The notes under the pieces are model-generated. The model was not told where the DNA came from. It saw nothing but the letters and a program-made list of their open reading frames with translations, and did not search any database. The position numbers were made by a program, and so were the translations under genes. From JAGLQA01 sp023135565 (lineage in GTDB: Bacteria > Acidobacteriota > Aminicenantia > UBA2199), in the NCBI GenBank assembly GCA_030639305.1, contig DAOWCY010000005.1:36793-100792 (forward strand): a DNA stretch of 64,000 nt, written 5' to 3'. Shown piece by piece: positions 29,401 through 37,800 of this stretch. Each line of letters starts with the position of its first letter. Position 1 is the stretch's first letter.

Positions 29401-29974
29401 GGGTCATCCTGTCTTCCCGGGTAATCGAAAATAAACGGGTCCAGTTCCTGATGTAATACAAAACGTTTTCTTGGACCTGCATCACACCTTTGGGCCTGCC
29501 GGTAGAACCCGAGGTATACATGATGTAAGCCAACCGGTCACCTGGAATATCGATACCGGGATTATCTCCCGGCAGCGTTTCGATAACACTGTCGATAGTG
29601 ATGTATGGAATATTCGCTCCCCGGGCTATACTACGTGCTGTCTCTTCATGCGCAGACAGGGTCAATACCAGTGCGGACCCGGAATTTTCGATCATATAGG
29701 ATAACCTGTTACCGGGATAATCCGTAGAAAGCGGCACATAGGCTTTTCCTGCTTTTAATACCCCCAGTATAGCGGCAATCATGTGGGGGCCGTGCTCAAA
29801 CAACAGGCTCACCCGCTGGACAGTTTCCTTTTGCTTGAGAGTTTGTAAAACTAAATGGGCAACCCGGTTGGCATACCGGTTCAATTCCTCATAGGTGAAA
29901 GATTCTCCTTCGGTCTTCAACGCGATATTACGCGGCGTTTTTCCTACCTGTTCTTCAAATTTTCCGGTTATCAT
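23483..29974 (-). CDS. NRPS, A-PCP-C-A(Ser)-PCP-C
   Basis: Two modules, 2163 residues, starting directly in an A domain with no half-C. The first A domain (about 1-510) reads D-G-Q-H-L-G-V-V-N, not a code I recognise. PCP1 Ser is at about 556. C1 has HHIVFDG near 745. The second A domain (about 1060-1600) reads D-V-W-H-F-S-L-V-D, a well-known serine code. PCP2 Ser is at about 1654. C2 has HHIIADG near 1846. It ends in AGDLDF and is followed after 35 nt by a half-C subunit. The C domain for its first module is at the end of the upstream gene, whose stop is 8 nt away. The GGGGGT stretch within the upstream stop region may serve as the ribosome site. Confidence 0.95.
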   Translation of the reverse strand: MITGKFEEQVGKTPRNIALKTEGESFTYEELNRYANRVAHLVLQTLKQKETVQRVSLLFEHGPHMIAAILGVLKAGKAYVPLSTDYPGNRLSYMIENSGSALVLTLSAHEETARSIARGANIPYITIDSVIETLPGDNPGIDIPGDRLAYIMYTSGSTGRPKGVMQVQENVLYYIRNWTRLFSITREDRMTLFSSFCHDGSVQDMFAALLNGAALYPIDVRRQESFELSEFLAREKITIWHSVHSLFSYFASTLTGEEDFPALRFILLGGEPIREYEINMCKKFFPHSILTNVYGQTESSVNTTWLIRAGDTIEHLLIGEPLDNTRIFVLDEEGSEVDEYAVGEIMAACPHISPGYWKDEEASKKIFERDEEFGLLYFTGDLGRLLPGGNIEFMGRRDAQVKLRGFRIELAEIESALLKHPGIDEAVVAAKEVPAANAGDTGSGDKYLCAYIVSKSSKSGPDAVLDTTGLREFAGEELPDYMIPTYFVFLDRLPLTQSGKIDRKALPDPEISSEEQYAAPRDHIEEKLVDIWHDVLGAAKEKIGIDSDFFELGGHSLRGTTMLSKVHREFNVQIPVAKIFQISTIRGLAEYIKAAGKDKFIPIRPVSPKGYYPVSPMQKRLFILNEIENIHTAYNIKTLLQVEGNLDYPQLEKAFGQMVSRHESLRTSFSIEEEEPVQAIRKKVDFKIEFYDVPEAGRTPGTGENSVDEIIKKFVRIFDLSQAPLLRAGLIKIGETRHILLIDTHHIVFDGTSRMIFLQELLELYAGGELPPLKIQYKDYSEWLNSDKKRDSIKKQEQYWLEQFAGEIPVLDLPADYKRPPLQVFSGRSLRFGLEPKESKMLRELALKEGATLYMVLLAILNVLLSKLSGREDIIIGTPAAGRAHPDIQGTIGLFVNTLANRNYPRAERSFIEFLREVKEKSLRGFENQEYQFEELIEKIEVSRDVSRNPLFDVMFAFQNIEFTELEIPGLKIGPYEHKRDTTIVDLNVQAYEANDELFFVLDYCTALFKQETIERFIKYFKRIVTSLVKNAEKKIAGIEIISAEEKRQLLHEFNDTAVDYPRDKTVHELFEEQVTGSPGKIAVVETGFASGFPHMPSTGGSKTPPALHSALTYKELDRRADRLAAALNRKGAGPGTIVGIMVFRSIEMITGLFAILKAGSGYLPIEPGYPAARKEYLLKDSGAKLLLTTRELSEAGAAFKNPGFETMFFDSRDEEKEIPSPGGMEPGRDISEPAACGSRPIPNTGRPLAYVIYTSGSTGKPKGVMIEHRSVVNRLNWMQKAYPLDEQDVILQKTTFVFDVSVWELFWWSMVGCTVCLLEPGGEKSPESIVEAVERSRVTTMHFVPSMLAVFLEYCENYTDPVRLSGLRQVFASGEALLTNHVERFNSLFNQGNGIRLINLYGPTEATVDVSYYNCNTGENVKSIPIGKPIDNIRLYIVDKGLHLQPIGLAGELCIAGDGLARGYLNRPGLTAENFVESPFIPGDILYKTGDLANWLPDGNVEFTGRIDHQVKIRGFRIELGEIEENLLSHKDIKEAVLITGAAAKGDKYLCAYIVSRTSGIVDTAELREYLSQKLPDYMVPSYFMQLERIPLTPNGKVNRKALPEPEIKREETYAAPRDKIEEQLVEIWSKVLNIEPSAVGIDDNFFELGGHSLKATIMIPRIHKALKVRLPLSVVFRVPNIRGLAEYIKEAAKGEYVSIKSAGGPGFYAISSIQERLFILNEIEGIETAYNLRNITQVEGQLDYRRLQETFIQLVQRHESLRTSFTLREDMINQVVHDTADFKIEHYELTGKSDWKPGVKYPGIDEIIGKFVRPFDLSRPPLLRVGLIKTAADAAAHILMIDIHHIIADGTSVTILLREFLDLYEGKELLPLKIHYKDYSEWLALPEQQAVLKKQEDYWLRLFKGGVPRLENFIDYVRPPVQDFAGDRINMEFDKNLTSRVNQMARVSGATLYMVLLAIYNTLLFKYTGREDMVIGTPTAGRVHNDIENVIGLFINVLVMRNFPAGNKTFAQFLHEVKANTTAAYENRDYPFGDLMEKLGIKNDVSRNPIYDLELVLQNMEFPQLKTKNLTFSPYPFETNTAQVDAALYVVEQQEKLHFFLIYSTGLFKRETMERFIAHFKETTLQVVENKDIKLQDIVISHDLDKAQAGVYEEMAGDLDF

Positions 29975-29982
29975 TGTTTCAT

Positions 29983-32900
29983 TTACCCCCGGTTTCGTTT
30001 GAACTTCCGTTTTTTGCCGGCGGTTTTGAATTCCCTATAATTTTTACCGGGATGGGCGACGGCGAATTCCAGTAATTTTATATAATCCCCGACAAAATGC
30101 TCGACGGTGACGGCGCTGAGAAGCGCTTTCTTATAAACCCACAGGGTGTCGATACCGTTTCCATATTCACCTACATAAGGTTCCAGGTCGAACTTAACAT
30201 CCTGGAAGTGTTCAGTGTGATAGGAAGAAAAAGGTTCCGCTTTCCCGGCCGCCGCCTGCATATTGGCCATATTAAAAGCTGCCGGGATGTCGGGGTAGCG
30301 CATCTTCTTCTCCCGGAAAACCTTTTCCAGGGGGTAACCCTGGTGTTTAAAACATACCAGCACATCTTCGTGCACCCGCTGCAGTAATCCCGCGAAAGTT
30401 TCGTTCTCACCGATTTGCGTTTTAAACAAAACCGAGTTGACAAAAAAACCGATTATAGGATAGAGCGAATCATGCTCCCTGCCGGCATTGATAATAGAGC
30501 AAACTATATCTTTTCGACCGGCATAACGGGAAAGAGTCATAATAAAAGCGGTAAACATAACCATAAAAAGTGTCGTGTTTTGGGATTCGCCTAACTTTTT
30601 CAGGTTCTCTTTTAACTCTTCTCCTATTAGGACACGATACGAAGCGCCGCTCAGATCACGGCTGTCACCACCGATTTTCGTGGGCAGAGTAAGCCGGGAA
30701 ATTCCGCCTTCTACTTTCGACGCCCAAAAACGAAACGATTCTTCACTCTCAGCGCCCCCTGCCGCCCGGCGCACTTGCCATTGGGCAAAATCCTTATAGT
30801 GCAGGCTGAGAGGTTCCAGCCGGCCGGGTTTCCCGCTTCGGTAACTTTCATATAAATAAATCAGTTCTTTTTTAAAAATCTCCATGGACCAGCCATCGGA
30901 AATAATATGATGCATGGCGTATATGAGTTTATAATTGTCGGCTGCCAATTTCACCGACAGCGTGTGAAATAACGGGGCCTTCTCCAGGCTAAAAACCCGG
31001 CCTGTCTCCTTCTTAAAAATCCTTTCCCATTCACCGTTCCTTTCCGCTTCCCCTAAGTGTGAAATGTCAACCTCCCGGAATGGGGATTTTATACCGGCCA
31101 TGATAAACTGCACCGGTTTATCATCGATCATTTTAAATTCGGTTCTCAAGCTTTCATGACGCTGAATGATATCTTCCACCGCCTTCCGCAGCGCCGGGCA
31201 GTCCACGGGGTGTGGCAAATCGACAACCCCGGGCATATTAAAAGCAGTGCTCCGCGGGTCTCGCCGGTGGATAAACCAGAGCCTTTCCTGGTTAAAAGAA
31301 AGGACATAATAGCTCTTTTTCTCCGCTTTCTCGATGGAAACATATTTCATTTTTACTGCTTCTTTTATATACCGCCCCGCTTCCCTTATAGTGGGGTAAT
31401 CGAATATTTCAGCCAGCTCGAGCTTTACATTGAATTCTTTGTGAACCCTTGCTATCAGTATGGTTCCTTTTAGAGAATGACCGCCTAATTCAAAAAAATT
31501 GTCATCGATCCCGATTTCAGCGGCAATATTCAAAACTTGCGACCATAAAACGGCGAGTTTCTCTTCTATTTCACTGCCAGGGGCAGTATATTCTCTTTTG
31601 CGCAGGATTTCCGGTTCAGGCAGCAATTTCCTATCCACTTTGCCGTTTGGGGTCAGGGGAATCCTATCCAAAAACACAAAGTATGTGGGTATCATATAAT
31701 CGGGCAGAACACGGGAAAGAACTTCCCTGAGTTCCGCGATTTGCACTTCCGTCCCGCTGCTGTGCGCGACTATGTAAGCGCATAAGTATTTTTCTTTATT
31801 CAAAATTTTATCTAAAACAACCGCTTCTTTGATTTTTTCGTGCTCTAACAACCGGGCTTCAATTTCACCCAACTCGATCCTGAAACCCCTTATCTTTACC
31901 TGGTGGTCGATACGGCCCAGGAATTCTATCTCGCCTTCCGGCAGCCAGCGGGCTAGATCACCGGTGCGGTAAAGAGTGACCGGCGCTTGGCGACCGGTGA
32001 TTGCTGAAGACTGACCGGTTTGCCTCTCAGAGGCCGGGTGCGCCGCACCCTCACCGGTGCGGTGAAGTGTGACCGGCGATTGGCGACCGGGAGAATAAGA
32101 ACTATCAAACCGCACAAATTTTTCCGCGGTGAGCCCGGGGCTGTTTAAATAACCGCGGGCATTTCCATCCCCTCCGATATATATCTCACCGCTTACGCCC
32201 AGGGGAACCGGCTTCAAACTTTTATCCAGGATATACAGTGAAGTGTTCGCAATGGGCTTCCCAATCGGGATGGTAACCGCCGAACCGGCAATGCTGTTAA
32301 TAACATAGTAAGTCGCGTAAACCGTGGTCTCGGTGGGGCCATATACATGGATAATCCTATCTTTCCCCATGTATTCCAGGGCTTTCCGCGCATGTTCCAC
32401 CGATACTCTTTCGCCTCCGAAAAGGACTTTCCCGACATTGGCAAAACAATCTAACTGTAAATCCACCAGGACATTAAATAACGCCGTGGTGACAAAAAAT
32501 ACCGTTACTTTTTCCCGTTTTATCAATGATGCCAGCCGGTCGACCGCCGCTGCCCTGGGCCGGTCTATCAGCACCAGCGCGGCCCCATTCAACAGGGCGC
32601 CGTAGATGTCGAACACCGAACCGTCAAAAGCATAATTGGACAACTGCAGTAACCGGTCTGCGGATTTTATTTCTATATAGTTCGTGTCCTTGACGACTCT
32701 AACCACATTATAATGCCGGGTTAATACACCTTTGGGTTTGCCCGAGGTGCCGGAGGTATAAATAACATAAGCCAGGTTCGCGGAGGAACCGGGGGCCACG
32801 GCGCTTGAAACATGAAACCCTTCCGCCTCAATTTCAACCGGCGTATTGAAAAATACCGTTTCAACTTCGCTGCTTTTCAATTTTTCGACCTGCGCCGATA

Positions 32901-34836
32901 AACCGGGCGCAGCGAGCAGCAGCTTCGTACTGCTGTCTACCAGCATGCAGCGGATTCTTTCCGGGGGGAAATCGATCTCTATAGGTAAATAGGCCGCGCC
33001 TGCTTTTAATATGGACAGGATCCCCACAATCATCTCTATCGAACGCTCTGCCATGAAAGCGACGATATCCCCGGTACGGACGCCCTTTTCGACCAATACC
33101 CGGGCCAGCCGGTCGCTTTCACGATTCAACCGCCGGTAAGTTAGAGACACCCGGCGGCCTGTGGAGGAGCTGCCGTCACCGCTGCTTACACCAACCAGGG
33201 CTACTTTCCCGGGCGCCTTTTCTACCTGCTCTTCAAACAACCGCGGCAGCGTCTCCTCCCGGGGATAGCCTGTGACCGTGTCGTTAAAATCAAATAATAT
33301 CCGCCGCTTCTCTGCTTCGGTGACAATATCTAAATCACCAAGCAAAGGATTTTCTTTCCGGGTAATTTCTTCGAACAAATGAAGCAAATGCCCGGTTAGA
33401 CGCTGTATGGCGTCCCCGGTGAAAAACTCGCGATTATAATTTATCTCGATGTGTGCTTTTTGCCGGGAAAAAATGCATACCAGGGGATAGATCCTGCCCT
33501 CTTCGATAACCCCGGTTTTGGGGCCGCTTGTAAATTTTAGGAGTATATTAAAAAGACGATGTTCTACCGGTACGCTGCTCCACTCCTGGATGTCGAGCAT
33601 CGGGAGGGCGGCGTACCCTTCTATCTTGCTTCTTAATTCCGCGATGGACTGTAGCCAGGGCGTTAGGGCGGAAGATGGCGTTACCGTCAATGGCGCCGGG
33701 TATAATCCTTCCCCTTGCCGGGAAAACTCCATGGCGAAAAGTACTTTTTCTTCACGGCAATAGCGGCTTAAAAGGAGCGCCCATGCCCCGGTCAGCAGTG
33801 TTTCCATTGTTATGCCGCACTTTTCGGTAAAAGCGCCTGCCGCCGTTACCAGGGCAGCGGGAATCTCTCTACATTCCACACCCACGATGTCCTCTTCCCG
33901 GGACAATTCTACCGTTCGATCCGCTTCCCCGGGCAGCATAGTGGGAACATCTATTCCCGCTAAATTGGACCTCCAGAAGGGTTCCGCTTCATGCGCGGGG
34001 ATAACGGCGTCGCTGCGCACGAAACAAGCACGGTGAAATAATGCCACACTCCCGAGCCGGCGGTATATCTGCTCAGGCCGGGCGTAGAAATCGGCTTGAA
34101 AAAACATTTTCCTTTGACCGGTTTTCATGGCCGCTTTTATTAAATCCGTCACAAGACTTGCGCCATAGCCTCTCTTCCTCTGCTTTACCGTTACGCCTAA
34201 ACTGTAGAGCCCGCAGAAATCTTCCCTGCCGGGAATCATGGTGCAGATGCCGATAGGCGCTTCATGTAAATAACCGACAAAATGCGTCACATTCCGCGCC
34301 ATTTCGCCATAAAACTGCGACGTTAAGGCATCTCCCATATACACACGGCGGCTGGTGAAAGATTCATTAAATATTTCTACGAAATGATCTAACTCAACGC
34401 TCGACTGCACCGGTTTCATCTCTATAGGAACCTCCGCCGCCGGCGGCGGGTCTTCATGCGGGTACCCCATCCAGGTCTCGGCCCTGTTTAATTCATAACC
34501 GGCTTTGCTTAAAAACGCGGCGGCTTCCTCGAAACCGGGCGATTCCGCCACTAAGTAAACACTGGGGTACCGCCTGTGTTCGAGGGCGAAGGTTTCGATT
34601 TTGCCGATGCACTCCGGGAGCCGGGTTTCCGATCCCGGGAATACCGCGGCGTGGTTCCATACAAAGTCCACGGTGGCGTTTGAATAGGCAAATAACCCGA
34701 ATTCATTAGTTTGTGTTTTGGAAACAAATTGCCCGGTTTGCAGGCGATAATGCTCTTTGAGCATTTCTTCCGCCTGCAGCAGTTCGCCGGGTGTTGACCA
34801 TACTTTCCTATTGAGTACTAAATCTTTAATGTTCAC
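29983..34836 (-). CDS. NRPS, GNAT-half-C-A(Ile)-PCP-C
   Basis: 1617 residues. Residues about 1-285 form an N-acetyltransferase-like region of two GNAT-like halves; the second contains the acetyl-CoA loop QRKRGYGASL. Then comes a divergent condensation C-lobe (about 290-510) and an A domain (about 525-1075) reading D-G-F-F-L-G-V-V-Y, the classic isoleucine code. PCP Ser is at about 1121. The C domain has HHIISDG at 1309. It follows the PKS module, so Ile should be joined to a beta-hydroxyacyl unit; the GNAT might acylate a hydroxyl or amine, but its substrate cannot be read. The start codon is GTG with CGGGAG about 9 nt upstream. The A6-A7 linker carries a tandemly duplicated repeat insert. 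The tail is basic (KKRKFKRNRG) and the next protein lacks a half-C. Confidence 0.93.
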   Translation of the reverse strand: MNIKDLVLNRKVWSTPGELLQAEEMLKEHYRLQTGQFVSKTQTNEFGLFAYSNATVDFVWNHAAVFPGSETRLPECIGKIETFALEHRRYPSVYLVAESPGFEEAAAFLSKAGYELNRAETWMGYPHEDPPPAAEVPIEMKPVQSSVELDHFVEIFNESFTSRRVYMGDALTSQFYGEMARNVTHFVGYLHEAPIGICTMIPGREDFCGLYSLGVTVKQRKRGYGASLVTDLIKAAMKTGQRKMFFQADFYARPEQIYRRLGSVALFHRACFVRSDAVIPAHEAEPFWRSNLAGIDVPTMLPGEADRTVELSREEDIVGVECREIPAALVTAAGAFTEKCGITMETLLTGAWALLLSRYCREEKVLFAMEFSRQGEGLYPAPLTVTPSSALTPWLQSIAELRSKIEGYAALPMLDIQEWSSVPVEHRLFNILLKFTSGPKTGVIEEGRIYPLVCIFSRQKAHIEINYNREFFTGDAIQRLTGHLLHLFEEITRKENPLLGDLDIVTEAEKRRILFDFNDTVTGYPREETLPRLFEEQVEKAPGKVALVGVSSGDGSSSTGRRVSLTYRRLNRESDRLARVLVEKGVRTGDIVAFMAERSIEMIVGILSILKAGAAYLPIEIDFPPERIRCMLVDSSTKLLLAAPGLSAQVEKLKSSEVETVFFNTPVEIEAEGFHVSSAVAPGSSANLAYVIYTSGTSGKPKGVLTRHYNVVRVVKDTNYIEIKSADRLLQLSNYAFDGSVFDIYGALLNGAALVLIDRPRAAAVDRLASLIKREKVTVFFVTTALFNVLVDLQLDCFANVGKVLFGGERVSVEHARKALEYMGKDRIIHVYGPTETTVYATYYVINSIAGSAVTIPIGKPIANTSLYILDKSLKPVPLGVSGEIYIGGDGNARGYLNSPGLTAEKFVRFDSSYSPGRQSPVTLHRTGEGAAHPASERQTGQSSAITGRQAPVTLYRTGDLARWLPEGEIEFLGRIDHQVKIRGFRIELGEIEARLLEHEKIKEAVVLDKILNKEKYLCAYIVAHSSGTEVQIAELREVLSRVLPDYMIPTYFVFLDRIPLTPNGKVDRKLLPEPEILRKREYTAPGSEIEEKLAVLWSQVLNIAAEIGIDDNFFELGGHSLKGTILIARVHKEFNVKLELAEIFDYPTIREAGRYIKEAVKMKYVSIEKAEKKSYYVLSFNQERLWFIHRRDPRSTAFNMPGVVDLPHPVDCPALRKAVEDIIQRHESLRTEFKMIDDKPVQFIMAGIKSPFREVDISHLGEAERNGEWERIFKKETGRVFSLEKAPLFHTLSVKLAADNYKLIYAMHHIISDGWSMEIFKKELIYLYESYRSGKPGRLEPLSLHYKDFAQWQVRRAAGGAESEESFRFWASKVEGGISRLTLPTKIGGDSRDLSGASYRVLIGEELKENLKKLGESQNTTLFMVMFTAFIMTLSRYAGRKDIVCSIINAGREHDSLYPIIGFFVNSVLFKTQIGENETFAGLLQRVHEDVLVCFKHQGYPLEKVFREKKMRYPDIPAAFNMANMQAAAGKAEPFSSYHTEHFQDVKFDLEPYVGEYGNGIDTLWVYKKALLSAVTVEHFVGDYIKLLEFAVAHPGKNYREFKTAGKKRKFKRNRG
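31975..32100 (-). repeat. Duplicated repeat insert in the A6-A7 linker of the Ile A domain
   Basis: The segment coding for SPVTLHRTGE is repeated as APVTLYRTGD, so the A7 motif is present one and a half times. The copies are separated by a hairpin piece (GGGTGCGGCGCACCC on the minus strand) and a GCCTCTGAGAGGC-type palindrome. Confidence 0.78.
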
Positions 34837-34857
34837 AACAATTTCTCCCGGTAGGAT

Positions 34858-37800
34858 TTAAAATTCAAAATCACTCTCGATACCCTGGTAAATATCGGAT
34901 TTTACCTCTCCCAGATCATGGGATATTTCGATATCTTTGAGCTTGATGTCTTCATCACCTGTAATCGCAGCTAACACCTCTTTAAAATATTTGATAAACC
35001 GTTCTATTGTCGCCCGTTTAAAAAGCGCCGTGCTGTATGTCAGGGCCAAAATAAGACATTCCGTCCTCTCGATACTGGTCAAAATTAAATCGAACTTGGA
35101 TTGAGTTCCTTTATAACCATAATTTTCGTTTTCTATCCCGGGCTGCTCTTCTTCCGCGGTTCCTGCCGCATCTCCGGGAGGCGCTTCGACTTTCTCCGAA
35201 CGGTGGGTATACATCACGTCAAATATAGGATTGCGACCGGCGTCTCTCTTTACCTGCATTTTATCGACTAAATCTTCAAATTGATAATCCTGGTTATCGA
35301 AAGCTTGCAGCGTCCTCTCCCTGACCTCTTTTAAAAAACCGGCAAAGGTTTTCTCACCGCCGGGGTAGTTTCGTAAAACCAGGGTATTGACAAACATGCC
35401 GATAATACTCTCTAAGTCGGTATGCCTGCGTCCCATGGCTACTGTCCCGATTATAATGTCTTCCCGGCCGGTGAGCTTGTAAAGAAATACATTAAATATG
35501 GTAAATACCACGATAAACATGGTGGCGCCGGATGATTTCACATAAGCTCTTAATTTTTCCAGCGCCTCGCCGTCGATGTCGAACCGGGTCATATCACCGG
35601 CAAAATCCTGTACCTCAGGTCTTTCATAATCGGCAGGCAAGTCCAGTTGGGATAGGCCGCCTGAAAACTCTTTCAACCAATATTCTTCTTGTTTTTTTAT
35701 TTCACCGGACCGTATCAAAAAATTCTGCCATCCTGAATAATCTTTGTACTGGAGCCTTAGTGCGGGCAGGCTTTCTCCACCGTAAAGTCGAATAAATTCG
35801 GATACAAATACCTGGTGCGATAAGCCGTCGCTAATAATATGATGAAAATCCGCCATGAGGATGTATTCTTTATCTGCTATTTTTATCAATACTGCCCTGA
35901 AAAGGGGGGCTCTACCGAGGTCGAAAGGCCGGACAAAATCATTGATGATATCCTGGAGGGTGCGCTCGTTTCCTGTATCGTAATATTCTACATTAAATTC
36001 GATTTCCCGGCTGTGCAGTATCTTCTGTACAGGCTCCTTATCGAGCAGTTCAACGTATGTTCTCAGGCTGTCATGGCGCCGGATCAACTTCCTGAAGGTT
36101 TTCTCGATTTTCTCTTTGTCAAAGTCGGTCTCCAATATAAGTTTCTTCAATGTCGGTTGGTTATAGACAATACTATCTTTCTCCAATTGGTGTGCGATAT
36201 ATATCCTCTTCTGGGCGGATGAAAGCAAATAGTATTCCTTTTCCTCGGCGGGTTTTATGGAAATATAGACGTCTTCCCCACTGTTCTCCAGGATATATTC
36301 GGCCAGTTTTTTGATGGTAGGCCTGGAAAAAAATACTTGCAGCGGTATATCTATATTCAATGCCTTATGAATATGAGAAGCCACTGTCATGACCTTTAAC
36401 GAGTCCCCGCCCAATTCAAAAAAATCATCGTGAATCCCCACCCGGTTAATCCCGAAAAAATTCTGCCAGGTTTTCGCCAATGTTTGTTCCGTCTTGTTTC
36501 CAGGCGCGGCATATTCGCTGCCCAGTTCCGGTCGCTGCAGCATCTCGTAAGAAGATGATAATGATTCTTCCGCAGCGTCCTCATCCACTCCCGCCTCACG
36601 GCTCTTTTCCCTGAGAAGATGCTCAAACAGGGCGTTGAGGTCGCGGGTTGAGACAGCCACACGGCTTAAATCCTTTTCCATTAAACGCTTGAATATCTCC
36701 ACGCCTTCCAGCGGCGTCACTGCTCCCGAGAACCGGTTTTCGGAGTTTTGACTTCTATTCCCCTGCGAAGCCCTTCTCTCTATTGCTGCTGCGGCCATAC
36801 CCACTTCTTTCCAGCCACACCAATTAATAGCTAAAGTATACACTCCATTTTTCCCGGCCCTGTAACATGCATAAGCTTCAAGAAACTCATTGGCTGCATT
36901 ATAACCGACCTGACCAAAGTTCTCTATATAAAGATTGTTTCCTAAAGATGAAAAAAGGACGAAGAAATCAGGCGCTGCATCCAGTTCCGTCAATATTTTA
37001 TCAAAAACCAGGGTGCCCTTCACTTTTGGAGCTAAAACACTTTCCGTCATGCGCCGGTTTCTCCTCTGGATAACACCATGGTAATCGCCGACTCCGGCAG
37101 TATGGAGAATCCCGTTAACCGGGCCGAATCGCTCTTTTGCCCGGGAAAAAACATCTTGCATCTGCTCTAAGTTAGAGACATCCGCACGAACGATCATAAC
37201 TTCAGCACCGAGGTTTTCCCATTCTTTTATTTTTTTTATCTTAAGATTTACCTTATCCTTTTCGCCGTGGGATTCCAACCGGCTGCTCCACTCTGCCCGG
37301 GAGGGGAAAGGAGAAGAACCCACCAGGATAAGCCGGGCTTTTACTGCCCTGGCCAGGTATTCCGCCAGGGTAAATCCGATACCCCCTAAACCGCCGGTAA
37401 TAAGGTATACTCCCCCTTCCCGGAAACGGCGGCCAACTCCTTCAACCCCATCTAAGCGTACCGGTTTCACTGTGGGCGCCCAGGAATAACTGCCGCGAAT
37501 GGCGGTTACCCTGTGGGAGAAATCGCTGTGTAATTCTTGCAGCAAAAGTTCTACCCGGCTGTTTCCATGCATGGAGGCCGCTGCGGGAATATCTATGTTT
37601 TTACATTGGATAGTGGGATATTCTAAGGGAATCACCTTAACAGCTCCTAACAGGGCTGCTTTTCCGGGATGTAGAATCTCATCCCCCATTACTTCATGAA
37701 GGCCGTCGCTTACCACAGCCATTTTAATGTTGTTTGTGATTCCCCGGCTGCCGATGGCCCGGGCAATCTCCAGCAAACTGAATAAACCGGTATCCTGGAT

